NCBI RefSeq assembly: GCF_900167045.1
Contig: NZ_FUXJ01000003.1
Span: 88,578-152,577, forward strand
Direction: 5' to 3'
Source: Legionella maceachernii
GTDB lineage: Bacteria; Pseudomonadota; Gammaproteobacteria; Legionellales; Legionellaceae
DNA length: 64,000 nt
Shown: in pieces, positions 18,215 through 28,119 of the stretch
How positions within the stretch are numbered: the first letter of the stretch is position 1
How the letters are laid out: each line of letters begins with the position of its first letter
Notes under the pieces: model-generated
Told to the model about the DNA's origin: nothing
The model's input: only the letters and a program-made list of their open reading frames with translations
Database searches by the model: none
Position numbers and translations under genes: made by a program

Positions 18215-18949
18215 CTATTCATTACCAAAATAAATTTTATATAAATTAACATAGGAATTATCTTCTTCCATTGTTTGTAATTGCTGATTAATTCGTTGAA
18301 TCAAAGATGCCTTAGCCGGCAGGGCCATAATGCCTATGCCATCTCCGTAAGTCAATGGAGTACTCAATGTTTGAAATTGATTACCTCCATTTTGCACCCA
18401 ATAATTGGCTGCTGAGCGATGAATAAATGCCGCGGAAATATCCCCATCATTTACGGCTGTGATTAAATCTTCCATGTCATTAAATTGTACGACTTGAAAT
18501 AGATCACTAAAGTTATGTATTAAAAAATTGTAAATAGCGCTTCCTTCCAGTTCTCCCTTAATCACACCGACTTTTTTATTTTTTAAATCTTCAATCGAGT
18601 GGATATTACTGCTTTTTAAAGTCAGGAATTGACCTTTACTGAGCATATAAGGCAGGCTAAAAGTATATTTTGTTAGTCGTTCTGGAGAGATTGCAATCCC
18701 GGCGATAGCGATATCGACTTTTCCCATGTCTATAGAGGTAAATAATTGGTTGTAATTCATGGGATAAAATTCACAGGTTTCTTGTAAACGTTGGCAGATT
18801 GTTCGTATTAAATCAATATCGAATCCATCACCTGTCGACATGACAAAAGGGGGATAGAAAAATACAGTACCTACTTTGATGTTCGCATAAACAGGCGTGT
18901 GAAGAGAAAAAGAAAGGAGCAATCCTAATAAATGAATGTTAACTTTCAT
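18215..18949 (-). CDS. Periplasmic amino-acid-type solute-binding protein (SBP family 3)
   Basis: 244-aa exported protein with signal peptide MKVNIHLLGLLLSFSLHTPVYA when started at ATG 18949, which has an AGGG ribosome site; a start 6 codons upstream is possible. The body shows the family 3 binding-protein pattern (GFDIDLIRTICQRL, DMGKVDIAIAGIAISPERL and YGDGIGIMALP). No ABC permease or ATPase is adjacent, so it is an orphan here. The ligand cannot be told. It is convergent with ftsB, only 9 bp apart. Confidence 0.85.
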   Translation of the reverse strand: MKVNIHLLGLLLSFSLHTPVYANIKVGTVFFYPPFVMSTGDGFDIDLIRTICQRLQETCEFYPMNYNQLFTSIDMGKVDIAIAGIAISPERLTKYTFSLPYMLSKGQFLTLKSSNIHSIEDLKNKKVGVIKGELEGSAIYNFLIHNFSDLFQVVQFNDMEDLITAVNDGDISAAFIHRSAANYWVQNGGNQFQTLSTPLTYGDGIGIMALPAKASLIQRINQQLQTMEEDNSYVNLYKIYFGNE

Positions 18950-19081
18950 TCTATCAATCCCTTGCATTCACTGCAAAGTGGCTTGCGAGACCTCAAGATA
19001 CAGTGAGATATTACTGCTTTTGTTTTAAACTTTAGACAGTTCTTTGAGTTTTGTAAAATCGCTCAGTAAGATAAAAGTACT

Positions 19082-19966
19082 CTAAATGGCAATAAACTCT
19101 TTAGGCAGGGTAGCAGGTGGATTGTCCCATAGACTGACCACATATCCTCCGCCTCCGGAACCCGTTGGCTTAACTGCCAAAGCCCCTAAATCAAGTAACA
19201 TTTGCATATGTTGTTGTAAGGTCTCGCTAATGAGGCCCCATTCTTTAAAGCAGTGAGCAGCTTGCTGCATCGCTGCAGCCAATTCACTCAAAGAATGGGG
19301 TGTGTTTTTTTCTAAAGCAAATTTTGCTTTGATGGCGCTTTCATGCATCATTTGATCGATTAAAGCCGCCTTAATAGGATCTGCTTGCCATAATTGGCGA
19401 ACTTGGTGAATGCAATGTGAAGTGATTCCGATTTGTCCACAAGAAGATAAAAACCAATGAGGAGACCAGGTAGGCTTTAGAGGGGTTATCTGACCTTGCT
19501 GAAAATACATACCTGTCTTAGCAGCTACACCTGCAATATCGAGACCGCTGCTTTTGCCATGAAATAAATCCTCTAAATTCTTAGCAAATGAAAAAACGGA
19601 TTCATTTCCCAAGACATTTTGTGCTTCGAACCATCGTGCCACCGCCACACACAGGGCTGCAGATGCGCCTAAGCCCACGCCAATAGGGATATCATTGTAA
19701 AGATGAAAGTGCCCGCTTAAGCCATTGAGCGATTTCCCTAGCAATTGTTGGCCTTGCTCCAATACGCTCCAGAATAATAGGTGCATGTCTGAACCATGGG
19801 TGCCTTCATAATCTGCACTTAATTCGGAGCCTAAATTGCGATAGCTTAAATGTAGTTTTTTTTCTTCAATAGGAAAAACGAGAGCTCCGTGTTTGCGAAG
19901 AACAGCGTGCTCACCCGCAAGAATCCATTTGCCATAAGTCGTTGTTTGAAAATCATAGGACATCAT
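19082..19966 (-). CDS. Mevalonate kinase (GHMP family)
   Basis: GHMP-family kinase phosphorylating mevalonate, the first kinase of the mevalonate route. The N-terminal YGKWILAGEHAVLRKHGALV is the mevalonate kinase signature and GVGLGASAALCVAVARW is the GHMP ATP-binding loop; KPTGSGGGGYVVSLW is the C-terminal GHMP motif. About 294 aa when started at ATG 19966; a TTG three codons upstream is open. It overlaps the 3' end of the decarboxylase gene by 14 bp, so the two form an operon. Confidence 0.9.
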   Translation of the reverse strand: MMSYDFQTTTYGKWILAGEHAVLRKHGALVFPIEEKKLHLSYRNLGSELSADYEGTHGSDMHLLFWSVLEQGQQLLGKSLNGLSGHFHLYNDIPIGVGLGASAALCVAVARWFEAQNVLGNESVFSFAKNLEDLFHGKSSGLDIAGVAAKTGMYFQQGQITPLKPTWSPHWFLSSCGQIGITSHCIHQVRQLWQADPIKAALIDQMMHESAIKAKFALEKNTPHSLSELAAAMQQAAHCFKEWGLISETLQQHMQMLLDLGALAVKPTGSGGGGYVVSLWDNPPATLPKEFIAI

Positions 19967-20900
19967 AATTGCCAATTAAATAATCTTGTTTAAATCGAAG
20001 TGCCAATTCTGCTTGTTCAGGGCGGTAGAGTAAATGGATATTAGGACCGGCATCCATGGTGATAATGGGCCCATCGCCTTCGCGACCCCATAAGTTATGT
20101 AAAACTTGCAGTGCTTCTTCTACTTTTTCATTGATATAGGTAAAAGGTGGGACGCTGGTTGCAAATAAATTATGCATATCATGAAACTCGAGCCAGCAAA
20201 TATGGTAAGCACTTGGCCAATCTTTTTCTTTCAGGGCTCTTAGCAGATTTTTTAGATTTTCAGATGCCCGTTGGCTACGGCCTTGATAATGACTTGAGTT
20301 TTTTACTCGTCTATGGGCTTCACTGGAGGGCACATGCTTTTCTAAATGACTGATCACAATGACTTCATGATGCAATTGCGTATAAGGAAGATCTATTGCT
20401 TTAACTGTTTCATCTTGCCAAAGTGCCCAGGGAGAGAAAAAAGAACGACACGATGAACCCGAACCTAACATACTTAGCCGTGCCTGCTCCTCAATTGCAG
20501 GAAGAGGTTGAGAAGTCAGTTCACTAAGAGCCAGTGCTGCGCACTTGGTCAAGGCGGCAAAACTAGATGCCGAACTGGCTAGGCCACTGCTTGTCGGGAA
20601 ATTATTGCTCGAACGGACAACAAAAGATCCTGAGTAATTAAAATAAGCCTTGATGCGAGCTAAATGTTGAAGAAAACGCTCCTGAGCCTGAGAGGATAAC
20701 ACAAAGGGAGGAGCTCCTGGGATTTCTAAAGGCTCCCAAAAATCTTTTTTTCCTGCATGACTTTCAAGCAAGACGCTAGTTAAAAGATTATTTAACGTAT
20801 AAGACAAGGATGGATTATCCGGACTATTGTTTTTATCATCTTTTTTACCCATATATTTTATAAGGGCAATATTAGCGGGTGCTTGGGCAAACCATTGCAT
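19953..20900 (-). CDS. mvaD: Diphosphomevalonate decarboxylase
   Basis: 315-aa GHMP-family enzyme that makes isopentenyl diphosphate from mevalonate diphosphate with loss of CO2. Signatures: APANIALIKYMGKKD at the N-terminus, NPSLSYTLNN, the phosphate loop PTSSGLASSASSFAALT and the C-terminal TMDAGPNIHLLY with the catalytic Asp. A GGAG site precedes ATG 20900. It heads the two-gene operon with mevalonate kinase. Confidence 0.93.
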   Translation of the reverse strand: MQWFAQAPANIALIKYMGKKDDKNNSPDNPSLSYTLNNLLTSVLLESHAGKKDFWEPLEIPGAPPFVLSSQAQERFLQHLARIKAYFNYSGSFVVRSSNNFPTSSGLASSASSFAALTKCAALALSELTSQPLPAIEEQARLSMLGSGSSCRSFFSPWALWQDETVKAIDLPYTQLHHEVIVISHLEKHVPSSEAHRRVKNSSHYQGRSQRASENLKNLLRALKEKDWPSAYHICWLEFHDMHNLFATSVPPFTYINEKVEEALQVLHNLWGREGDGPIITMDAGPNIHLLYRPEQAELALRFKQDYLIGNYDVL

Positions 20901-21009
20901 GCCGACTTCTCCTTCTCAACTGATTCATTTCCACATTCCGCGGACAAATTCTAGAAACGTTCGTCAATAGGATCCCATACAAGGCATGGGACGCATAAAG
21001 GAAGGCTTA

Positions 21010-21663
21010 CTAATGTCCGGGGGCATCATTCCAAAGAATTTTATGCAATTGTAATTGAAAGCGCACGGGCAATTTATCGTTTACTATCCAGTCAGCAAGT
21101 GTGGTTGGATTTAATTCATTCCAGCTAGGAGAAAAAAGTATTTGTGCGCGCCCTGATAAACGGTATTCTTTCATCATTTGGCAAGCCCATTCGTAATCTC
21201 CTCGACTACACAATACAAACTTGATTTGATCGCTTTGTTTCAGGTGATCCAAATTGGATAATAAATTTTTTGCACTTTCACCTGAGTCCGGTGTTTTTAA
21301 ATCCATCACAACCATGACGCGTTTATCCACCTGAGAAATATCACGCGCTCCACTTGTTTCTAATGAAACTTGATAGCCTTTATCACACAACTGTTGTAAA
21401 AGAGGGATACAGCCTGGTTGTGCGAGAGGCTCTCCTCCGGTTACACAGACATATGAACATTCATAAGCCGCAATTTTAGTTAAAACGTCGCTGACCTGAG
21501 TGAGTTCTCCGCCATTAAAAGCATAGGCTGTATCGCAATATTGGCAGCGTAGTGGACAGCCTGTTAAACGAATAAAAACCGTGGGAAGACCCACGGTAGT
21601 TGATTCGCCTTGTAAAGAATGAAAAATTTCAGTAATACGTAGTTGGTTACTAACTTGCTTCAT
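21010..21663 (-). CDS. queE: 7-carboxy-7-deazaguanine synthase QueE (radical SAM)
   Basis: 217-aa radical SAM enzyme of queuosine biosynthesis. The [4Fe-4S] motif CxxxCxxC is at Cys36, Cys40 and Cys43 (GCPLRCQYCD). The N-terminal EIFHSLQGES and the GGEPLAQ motif are typical. It is coupled to cpoB by an ATGA overlap, last gene of the pal-cpoB-queE operon. Confidence 0.95.
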   Translation of the reverse strand: MKQVSNQLRITEIFHSLQGESTTVGLPTVFIRLTGCPLRCQYCDTAYAFNGGELTQVSDVLTKIAAYECSYVCVTGGEPLAQPGCIPLLQQLCDKGYQVSLETSGARDISQVDKRVMVVMDLKTPDSGESAKNLLSNLDHLKQSDQIKFVLCSRGDYEWACQMMKEYRLSGRAQILFSPSWNELNPTTLADWIVNDKLPVRFQLQLHKILWNDAPGH

Positions 21664-22607
21664 GAGACGCCTAAAGACTCCAATTTTGTTGCTGCTAATT
21701 GTGCAGTAGGTGTATCAGGATAGTTTTTTAACACCTGTTGAAGACGAAGCCTTGCTTCCCTTTCTTTCCCTGAGGCTGCAAGTGCATAACCGATTTTTAG
21801 GGTACTTGCTGCTGCTTTACTGGACGAAGGAAATTGCTTTAACACCGTTTCAAAATGGTCGATTGCTTTCGGGTAATTATTTTTAACCATGTAAAGTTCA
21901 CCCAGCCAATACTGAGCATTTGCTGTGTAACCCCCTTGAGGGTATTGGGCTATGAATGCTTGCATGGCAACGAGAGCATCGTCAAAGCGCTTATTTTTCA
22001 CCAATTCGTAAGCTGCTAGATAACTTATTTGCTCATTTGCGGGATTACTGTGCGAAGAATTAACTACCCCTGCAGTAATTTGTTTTTCTTGTGGTTGCGA
22101 TGCAGGTTGGGTCGAAGAGACCGCAGGTACCGCAGGAGTTGCTGCTGCCGCTACTTTAGGTCCTAGAGTTAATTCTTGAGGTTGCTCCATCGGTGTGGAT
22201 TGTGCGGATTGAATGGGCTTCGTCGCATCAGGGCGGAGGCGTGCATCCAAATCTTTATAGAAAGCTAATTGTTGCTGTTGCAGTGATTTTAAATCGTGCG
22301 CTTGGACTTCTAATTGGCCGCGTAACTCTTGAATATCTTGTTGTAAACCTTGTAGTTTATTGAGTAATTCAGCGTTATCGTTCGTGTGATCGCTATCATG
22401 ATTATCGTGCGCAAGCGCAACTTCATCACCGGTATCAGTGTATTCATCAAGTTGTGCTTTGGCAACAGGCTGCTCTACAGCAGCCTGTTGATCGTCAAGG
22501 ATAGCAAAATTTTCACTGTCATCAACTACAGGCGCTTCAGCAAAACCTTGCAAAGGAAAAACGCAGGTAATGCATAGGCTGAGTAGAAGTCGATGGAGCT
22601 TAATCAT
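21660..22607 (-). CDS. cpoB: Cell division coordinator CpoB (YbgF)
   Basis: 315-aa periplasmic Tol-Pal associated protein. Signal peptide MIKLHRLLLSLCITCVFPLQ, cleavage after GFA. Then a coiled-coil segment (about residues 80-120) and C-terminal TPR repeats (AYELVKNKRFDDALVAMQAF, AQYWLGELYMVKNNYPKAI and so on). It starts on the pal stop (ATGA overlap at 22604-22607). Confidence 0.93.
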   Translation of the reverse strand: MIKLHRLLLSLCITCVFPLQGFAEAPVVDDSENFAILDDQQAAVEQPVAKAQLDEYTDTGDEVALAHDNHDSDHTNDNAELLNKLQGLQQDIQELRGQLEVQAHDLKSLQQQQLAFYKDLDARLRPDATKPIQSAQSTPMEQPQELTLGPKVAAAATPAVPAVSSTQPASQPQEKQITAGVVNSSHSNPANEQISYLAAYELVKNKRFDDALVAMQAFIAQYPQGGYTANAQYWLGELYMVKNNYPKAIDHFETVLKQFPSSSKAAASTLKIGYALAASGKEREARLRLQQVLKNYPDTPTAQLAATKLESLGVS

Positions 22608-23125
22608 CGTGTTGCCTCATAAGTTAACTCAACACGACGATTCATTTTATGCGCTTCTTCGTCGTGACCAGTGTAAAGAGGGCGCTCCTTACCATAGCTC
22701 ACTACACGAATTTGTTCTCGAGAAACGCCTGCCATGCGCAGTAAATTAGCCACTGTGTTAGCACGACGTTCACCCAGAGCAACGTTGTATTCGCGGCTAC
22801 CTCGTTCATCCGTATGGCCTGCCAGTAGAACACGTGCGCCTGGATGTGATTGTAAATAGTCTGCTTGTGCCATTAGCGAGGGCTTGTATTTGGGCGCAAA
22901 TGAAGCATCGTCATAAGCGAAGAGATAACGTTGATTGTGTGGTGCTTGCGTAGTGTAGGATTCACCAGGAGCTTGACCCGCAAATTGAGTAAATTGACCT
23001 AAACCGTGAGCGGAAGCCCCACCTTCACCATAACCAACGTCAGCGTTACCATGGTGCTTGGAACAGGATGCAAGCAGCACGACGCCTGCAACAACAAGTC
23101 CTAGCTTAAACGATCTGGCTTTCAT
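22604..23125 (-). CDS. pal: Peptidoglycan-associated lipoprotein Pal
   Basis: 173-aa outer-membrane lipoprotein that binds peptidoglycan through an OmpA C-terminal domain. Lipobox LASC, Cys21. The OmpA-like motif is present in LLAGHTDERGSREYNVALGE and the peptidoglycan-binding RVELTYEA end. GGAG ribosome site before ATG 23125. tolB is not seen upstream; the next upstream gene belongs to a lipid transporter. Confidence 0.95.
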   Translation of the reverse strand: MKARSFKLGLVVAGVVLLASCSKHHGNADVGYGEGGASAHGLGQFTQFAGQAPGESYTTQAPHNQRYLFAYDDASFAPKYKPSLMAQADYLQSHPGARVLLAGHTDERGSREYNVALGERRANTVANLLRMAGVSREQIRVVSYGKERPLYTGHDEEAHKMNRRVELTYEATR

Positions 23126-23359
23126 CCGTTTTTCTCCTTCTTATTCATAATTACAAATCGATATAAAGAGCCACAATAGGAAATCAACCCACTCCGCTCA
23201 AAAATGTTCCCATTTTTTGCATACGTAATGGCGGCTAAGTCTGAACGGTTTATGCAAATAAATTGCCCTTCCTATTTTGAGCTATTACCCAATGGCGGCT
23301 CATTGTACAATTGTTTTATCCATTTCGCCATTATCCCAATGCGAATAAGTCAAACTCTG

Positions 23360-23965
23360 TTAGCTGCGATGAGAGTCAAGTTTGACCTGTGATACCACAA
23401 AAGTAGTTGCCTCAGCCGTAAAGTTTTTTGCGGCGATATTTGCAGCAGTTACACCACCATAAGGCGTATCGGTTGGGCATTTTACCTGTTGGCTAATTAA
23501 TCGCGAAGCAACAACACGGTTATCATTGACATTCGACAAGACCACTTTAACAACCAAATCGACATGGCTGGGTTTTGTTAAAAAATTTTGTTGCAATTCA
23601 ATAAGTTGGGTATCTAAACGATAATCAGTAGACTCCGAATGAGGGCTGGAGGTTACTGCATAAAAATAGCCGCTATGCTGTAAGCTTTGCGCAATGAGGG
23701 GTAACAACATTGCCGCTGGCGGGTCAACCCATGCATTGTTAACGAATGAACTTAGCTCAAAGGGTTTGTTAACGTATAACATGTCTTCATTGCCATAACC
23801 AGCGACCGCTTCTGGCGTAGCAACAAAAATGGATAATTTTGAAGGAGAAGAAGCCAGTCGTTTGTTACTGTATTCGCCTAGTTTGTATTCATTAGAAACA
23901 GGTGTTTTAATTGGGGAGCAACCTGCTAAAAACAAAAGCAGAACCCAGATAGTCAATTTATTCAC
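23360..23965 (-). CDS. ABC-transport auxiliary lipoprotein (MCE system)
   Basis: 201-aa lipoprotein (lipobox FLAGC, Cys16) of the ABC-type transport auxiliary lipoprotein family. It starts at a GTG (23965-23963) with GGAGAA upstream and sits 2 bp after the MCE gene stop. Such proteins are the outer-membrane end of MCE/Mla-type lipid transporters. Confidence 0.82.
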   Translation of the reverse strand: MNKLTIWVLLLFLAGCSPIKTPVSNEYKLGEYSNKRLASSPSKLSIFVATPEAVAGYGNEDMLYVNKPFELSSFVNNAWVDPPAAMLLPLIAQSLQHSGYFYAVTSSPHSESTDYRLDTQLIELQQNFLTKPSHVDLVVKVVLSNVNDNRVVASRLISQQVKCPTDTPYGGVTAANIAAKNFTAEATTFVVSQVKLDSHRS

Positions 23966-23967
23966 AA

Positions 23968-24891
23968 TTATTCTCCTGGTCCTGGTCGTGGGGGCGTAGT
24001 GCCTCGGATAATCACTGCAGGATTTTGCCGCATTTGTTTACTTATTTTCTCAAGATTAGCTGCGATAACATCCAGACGACGCACTAAAGTAATCACAGGA
24101 GGAACAGTCTGTTGAGAGATTTTGTCAATTGCTGTCTTGCCTGATTCCATAGTTGTAGAGACTTTATCGCCGGCAGTAGCGAGTGAAGTAGCCATCTTAC
24201 TGAATTTTTTCAGGCCTGATTTAAGATCGGTCACAATTTCGGGAAAGTCATCACTCACATCTGCTGAATTATGGAGAAAAATTTCTGCACTCTTTATGGA
24301 GTGGTTAATGCTTGAACCGTTTTTAGCAAGAACATCGGTAAATGATCTTATATTCGCAAGTGTTCTATGTAAATTGTCTACATTTTCTTTGCTAAAGACC
24401 TGGCTGATTTTTAGGCTCACCTTGTTAACGTTAACAGAAACCTCTTTAAGGACTTTATCCAGCTGATTAAATAGAGAGGGTTTTGCGGGAATAATAGGGT
24501 ATGGCTGATTAGGTGCAGCTCTTAATGGCGTCAGATCGGAGGATGTTGCTGATAGTCCTACATAAGTATTGCCAGTAATTCCTTGTGAAATCAAGGTGGC
24601 CATGGTACTTACTGTGATGGGGGTTCCTTCTTCAATATTCAGAAGAATTTCAACTTGTCGTGGGTCCTGGCGATTGAGCTCAATTTTGCTAACAAAACCC
24701 ACTTTAACGCCGTTGTACTTAACAGGAGATTGTTCACTTAAACCTGATACGGCTTCACGCATAAATACGGCATAGGTATAGTACTTCTTTTGGTTGAAGC
24801 CAACGGACAGCCACAGTCCTGCAGCCACTAACGCGCCTGCAAGAATCAATACTGCTAAGCCAACCATTGTGTAATTGGTTTTTGCTTCCAA
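23968..24891 (-). CDS. MlaD-like MCE domain protein
   Basis: Inner-membrane anchored MCE protein that binds lipids in the periplasm. A TTG at 24891-24889 with GGGAG about 9 nt upstream gives the usual start ([17 protein letters not shown]..., 307 aa); an upstream GTG at 24924 is also open. One N-terminal membrane helix, then the MCE domain ([33 protein letters not shown]), then long helical segments. Third gene of a four-gene operon with permease, ATPase and lipoprotein. Confidence 0.87.
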   Translation of the reverse strand: MEAKTNYTMVGLAVLILAGALVAAGLWLSVGFNQKKYYTYAVFMREAVSGLSEQSPVKYNGVKVGFVSKIELNRQDPRQVEILLNIEEGTPITVSTMATLISQGITGNTYVGLSATSSDLTPLRAAPNQPYPIIPAKPSLFNQLDKVLKEVSVNVNKVSLKISQVFSKENVDNLHRTLANIRSFTDVLAKNGSSINHSIKSAEIFLHNSADVSDDFPEIVTDLKSGLKKFSKMATSLATAGDKVSTTMESGKTAIDKISQQTVPPVITLVRRLDVIAANLEKISKQMRQNPAVIIRGTTPPRPGPGE

Positions 24892-24969
24892 AAAAAGTGC
24901 TCCCGTTATTTTTATTTTTTCCACAGAATATAACCAAGATACTCTAAAGTATTCTGGGTATATACCAGT

Positions 24970-25704
24970 TTAAAGTCTACTGAAATAATCAGCAATCAAT
25001 GGATGCGGATTTTTTATAAGTTCATCAAAAGGGGCGGCGCATAATATTTTCCCCTCTCCAATAAAGGCAATTCGATCTGCTATTTTTAATGACTCTAAAT
25101 CATGACTTACCATCACAATGGTAAGGTTTAGCGCATCTCGTAAGAAGAGTATGAGCTGATCGAATTGCCTTGCACTGCGTGGGTCAAGTCCGGTGGTCGG
25201 CTCATCTAAAAACAGTAATTCAGGATCCATTGCTAATGCACGTGCTGCTGCGGCTCGTCGTTGCATACCTCCACTTAATTCAGCAGGGTATTTTCCTGCC
25301 GATTCTTTAGGTAGGCCGACTAAAGCAATTTTAAGCATGGCGAGTTCTTCCATGAAGCTTTTTTTCAATGCAGTAAATTCGTGCATCGGAAACATGATGT
25401 TTTCGAGTACATTCATTGCAGAAAAAAGCGCACTATGTTGAAACATCATACCCCAACGCCGGCGAAGCGCGTTAGCTTGATGTGCACTGAGATTTTGTAT
25501 GTCTTCCCCAAAAATTTTTAAAGAACCCGCAGTTGGTTTTAAAAGCATCAGCAAGCTGCGAAGAATAGTTGTCTTACCGCTGCCGCTTCCGCCAATAATG
25601 GCAACAATCTCGTTTTTTTCCACAGTGAGATTAACATCAGAATGCACCCATTGCCCACCCAGGTAATTTTTTAATCCGGAAATTTCAATGACTGGTTCAC
25701 TCAT
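24970..25704 (-). CDS. MlaF-like ABC ATPase
   Basis: 244-aa ABC ATPase of an MCE-type lipid transporter. Walker A GGSGSGKTT, signature LSGGMQRRAAAARA, Walker B LLFLDEPTTGLD, H-loop VSHD. Overlaps the permease stop by 1 bp. Confidence 0.92.
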   Translation of the reverse strand: MSEPVIEISGLKNYLGGQWVHSDVNLTVEKNEIVAIIGGSGSGKTTILRSLLMLLKPTAGSLKIFGEDIQNLSAHQANALRRRWGMMFQHSALFSAMNVLENIMFPMHEFTALKKSFMEELAMLKIALVGLPKESAGKYPAELSGGMQRRAAAARALAMDPELLFLDEPTTGLDPRSARQFDQLILFLRDALNLTIVMVSHDLESLKIADRIAFIGEGKILCAAPFDELIKNPHPLIADYFSRL

Positions 25705-26834
25705 TAAATACCCATCCAGCTGTACACAACCGAATATATGGCATCGGCAACAATAATTAAAAATAAAGCCTGGACTACGCTTTTAGTGGTCTGAGGACCA
25801 ATGGTATCACCGCTTGGTTGAACTCTGAAACCCTGAAAGCAACCAACCAGTGCAATGAGAATAGCAAAGGCCGGTGCCTTGTATAAGCCCAAAAGTAATT
25901 GATCCAACCCCACGGAATCTTTAAGGCGCGCTAAAAAGTCGAGATACCCCACATTAAGCATCCATTTAGACATTAAGAGGGCGCCGATAATGCTAAAAAC
26001 ATCTGACCAGAAGATGATCAGTGGAAAGATAAGTAATAAACCAATGACCTTCGGCATGACCAGTAGCTCAGTGGGAGAAAGTCCCATGGTTAAAAGGGCA
26101 TCGACTTCTTCGTTTATTTTCATGCTACCCAATTGGGCAGTGAAGGCAGAGCTGGTTCTTCCAGCAACAATAATGGCAGTAATTAGTGGCGAGAATTCGC
26201 GGAATATAGCCATCCCTGATAAGTAAGCGATAAAAATATTGGCGCCGTACGTTTGCAATTGTAAACCCATTTGGTAGGCAAGCACGACACCAATAAGAAA
26301 AGACAGAAGCGCAATAATGGGTAAGGCTTGAATACCAGCTGAATGAATATTAGACACAATGCTTGGAAATTGGAATCGTCGCCAATAGCCTATTGCCTCG
26401 ACAAATTTAGTGCTTAAATCCCCAATTAAAATAATCAAACCATCCATTTGTCTTATTTTATGAATGGTTTCTTCACCAATTCGATCAAGTATATTGCGCT
26501 GCTTGATTGGAGGAGGTCTATATTCCAGTACTTCTTTTTTTTCATCGACGAGGTTTAATAAAGCTTGCTGCTCCTCAGAGAAATGAATTAATTCAATTTC
26601 TTTATCTTGGTCTTTTAATAGTGCAATACAATGCATCAATGCTAAAGCACCGGAGCTATCAAATCGAGTAATAGAAGCACCGCTAATTTTTACTGTTTTT
26701 TCGGCGGGAATTGAAGTGAGATCAATTTGATTTAGCAAATCATTCAGTTTTAAAACAGACCAAGGTCCTTCACATTGATAGCAGTGATTTTCCTTATCAA
26801 AAATAAAATGCGTTTGCGTTTTTGCTTTAAGCAT
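25704..26834 (-). CDS. MlaE-like permease with N-terminal STAS domain
   Basis: 376-aa protein: the first about 110 residues form a STAS-like domain (ITRFDSSGALALMHCIALL), followed by a MlaE permease core (FREFSPLITAIIVAGRTSSAFTAQLGSMKINEEVDAL). In the E. coli system the STAS domain is a separate protein (MlaB), so this is a fused form common in other Proteobacteria. Start at ATG 26834; an in-frame GTG two codons upstream is possible. Confidence 0.88.
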   Translation of the reverse strand: MLKAKTQTHFIFDKENHCYQCEGPWSVLKLNDLLNQIDLTSIPAEKTVKISGASITRFDSSGALALMHCIALLKDQDKEIELIHFSEEQQALLNLVDEKKEVLEYRPPPIKQRNILDRIGEETIHKIRQMDGLIILIGDLSTKFVEAIGYWRRFQFPSIVSNIHSAGIQALPIIALLSFLIGVVLAYQMGLQLQTYGANIFIAYLSGMAIFREFSPLITAIIVAGRTSSAFTAQLGSMKINEEVDALLTMGLSPTELLVMPKVIGLLLIFPLIIFWSDVFSIIGALLMSKWMLNVGYLDFLARLKDSVGLDQLLLGLYKAPAFAILIALVGCFQGFRVQPSGDTIGPQTTKSVVQALFLIIVADAIYSVVYSWMGI

Positions 26835-26909
26835 GGTCACTCAATTGAGCGGAAAAGCTTAGCATAATACGAATGAGTAGTTTACACAAAGGCCTAGAGT
26901 TACTTGAAG

Positions 26910-27025
26910 TTATTTTTGCAAAAATAAGTAGGTCATCCTTCGCGCAGCGAAGGAACTCCTTACTCTTGTAACCACTCTCTTCGGGGATTCGTCCATTCCG
27001 AACAACACTTCATGAACAACACTTC
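26910..27025. repeat. Palindromes and 12-bp direct repeats upstream of fni
   Basis: In the 256-bp divergent gap, three structures are seen. First, a perfect 18-bp palindrome TTATTTTTGCAAAAATAA (26910-26927). Second, a hairpin CCTTCGC-GCA-GCGAAGG (26937-26953). Third, two 12-bp direct repeats GAACAACACTTC (27000-27011 and 27014-27025), spaced 14 bp apart. The hairpin part resembles dispersed intergenic repeats of intracellular Gammaproteobacteria, from general memory only. The direct repeats end about 65 bp before the fni start and could be a regulator site. Confidence 0.5.
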
Positions 27026-27090
27026 CGTCTAGTTGAAAAAATTAATATGTGTTAAAATCCAGGCCATTTTTCCTGATGCAGTAGACGGGT

Positions 27091-28119
27091 ATGCAAGACG
27101 ACTATAGCCAATTTGAAAAGCGCAAACAGGATCATATTGAGTTGGCTTTGATGAAAGCAAATCAAGCGAGCGAATTAAATGTTTTGGATAATTTAACATT
27201 AATCCATGAAGCACTTCCTGATCTTGATTTTGTAGAAATTACACTTACAAGCCACCGTTTTGGCAAACAAGTGGCTAAGCCTTTTTTTGTGAGCTCAATG
27301 ACCGCTGGGCATCGTGGTTCGGTCAACATTAATCGTAATCTTGTCGAAGCCTGTGCAAAGAATGATTGGGCAATGGGTGTTGGTTCTCAGCGACGTGAGC
27401 TCACTGATAATCAAGCAGCTAGCGAATGGGCTAGTTTGCGTCGTGACTTCCCTCAAGTTAATCTTTTCAGTAACTTAGGAATCGCTCAGTTAATCCATAC
27501 TCCTTTGGTACAAATTGAAGGCCTCACTGAGGCTTTACAAGCTGAGGCGCTGATTATTCATTGCAATCCCCTACAAGAAGCGATTCAACCTGAGGGTACT
27601 CCCCAATTTAAAGGTTGTTGGGATGCATTAGCTAATTTAGTCAAAAACCTGGCTGTACCTGTGATTGTGAAAGAAACAGGTTGTGGTTTTTCCTTAGAAA
27701 CGTTAAAGCGTTTAAATGACATTGGTGTGGCAGCAGTGGATGTAAGTGGTCTCGGTGGTACCCATTGGGGAAGAATCGAAGGACATCGTGCCAGTGAGGG
27801 CAGTATCAAACAGAAAACAGCGGTTACTTTTCGCAATTGGGGTATTGATTCGGTGCAAACGGTTATTCAGGCTGCATCTTTAAACCCACGCTTTGAAATT
27901 TGGGGATCAGGCGGTGTCCGTAATGGTTTGGACGCAGCAAAATTAATTGCACTTGGGGCGACATCCGTGGGTTTTGCGAAACCAATGCTGGATGCGGCAT
28001 TGGAGAGCGCTTCATCCGTCAATGAGCTTATGCAGTTAATCGAATATGAATTAAAGGTTGCTATGTTTTGTACTGGTAGCCGCGTACTCAGTGAGCTGAA
28101 GGAGAAGGCATGCCGTTAA
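27091..28119 (+). CDS. fni: Type 2 isopentenyl-diphosphate delta-isomerase
   Basis: 342-aa FMN-dependent enzyme interconverting IPP and DMAPP. Signatures: RKQDHIELAL at the N-terminus, FFVSSMTAGHRGS, NLGIAQL, the substrate loop with HCNPLQEAIQPEGTPQF, VKETGCGFS, VDVSGLGGTHWG and WGSGGVRNGLDAAK. Overlaps mvaA by 10 bp. Confidence 0.95.
   Translation: MQDDYSQFEKRKQDHIELALMKANQASELNVLDNLTLIHEALPDLDFVEITLTSHRFGKQVAKPFFVSSMTAGHRGSVNINRNLVEACAKNDWAMGVGSQRRELTDNQAASEWASLRRDFPQVNLFSNLGIAQLIHTPLVQIEGLTEALQAEALIIHCNPLQEAIQPEGTPQFKGCWDALANLVKNLAVPVIVKETGCGFSLETLKRLNDIGVAAVDVSGLGGTHWGRIEGHRASEGSIKQKTAVTFRNWGIDSVQTVIQAASLNPRFEIWGSGGVRNGLDAAKLIALGATSVGFAKPMLDAALESASSVNELMQLIEYELKVAMFCTGSRVLSELKEKACR

Noticed and set aside
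27585-27836. 83-codon minus-strand ORF in fni
   Set aside because: Antisense shadow of a strongly conserved enzyme gene.
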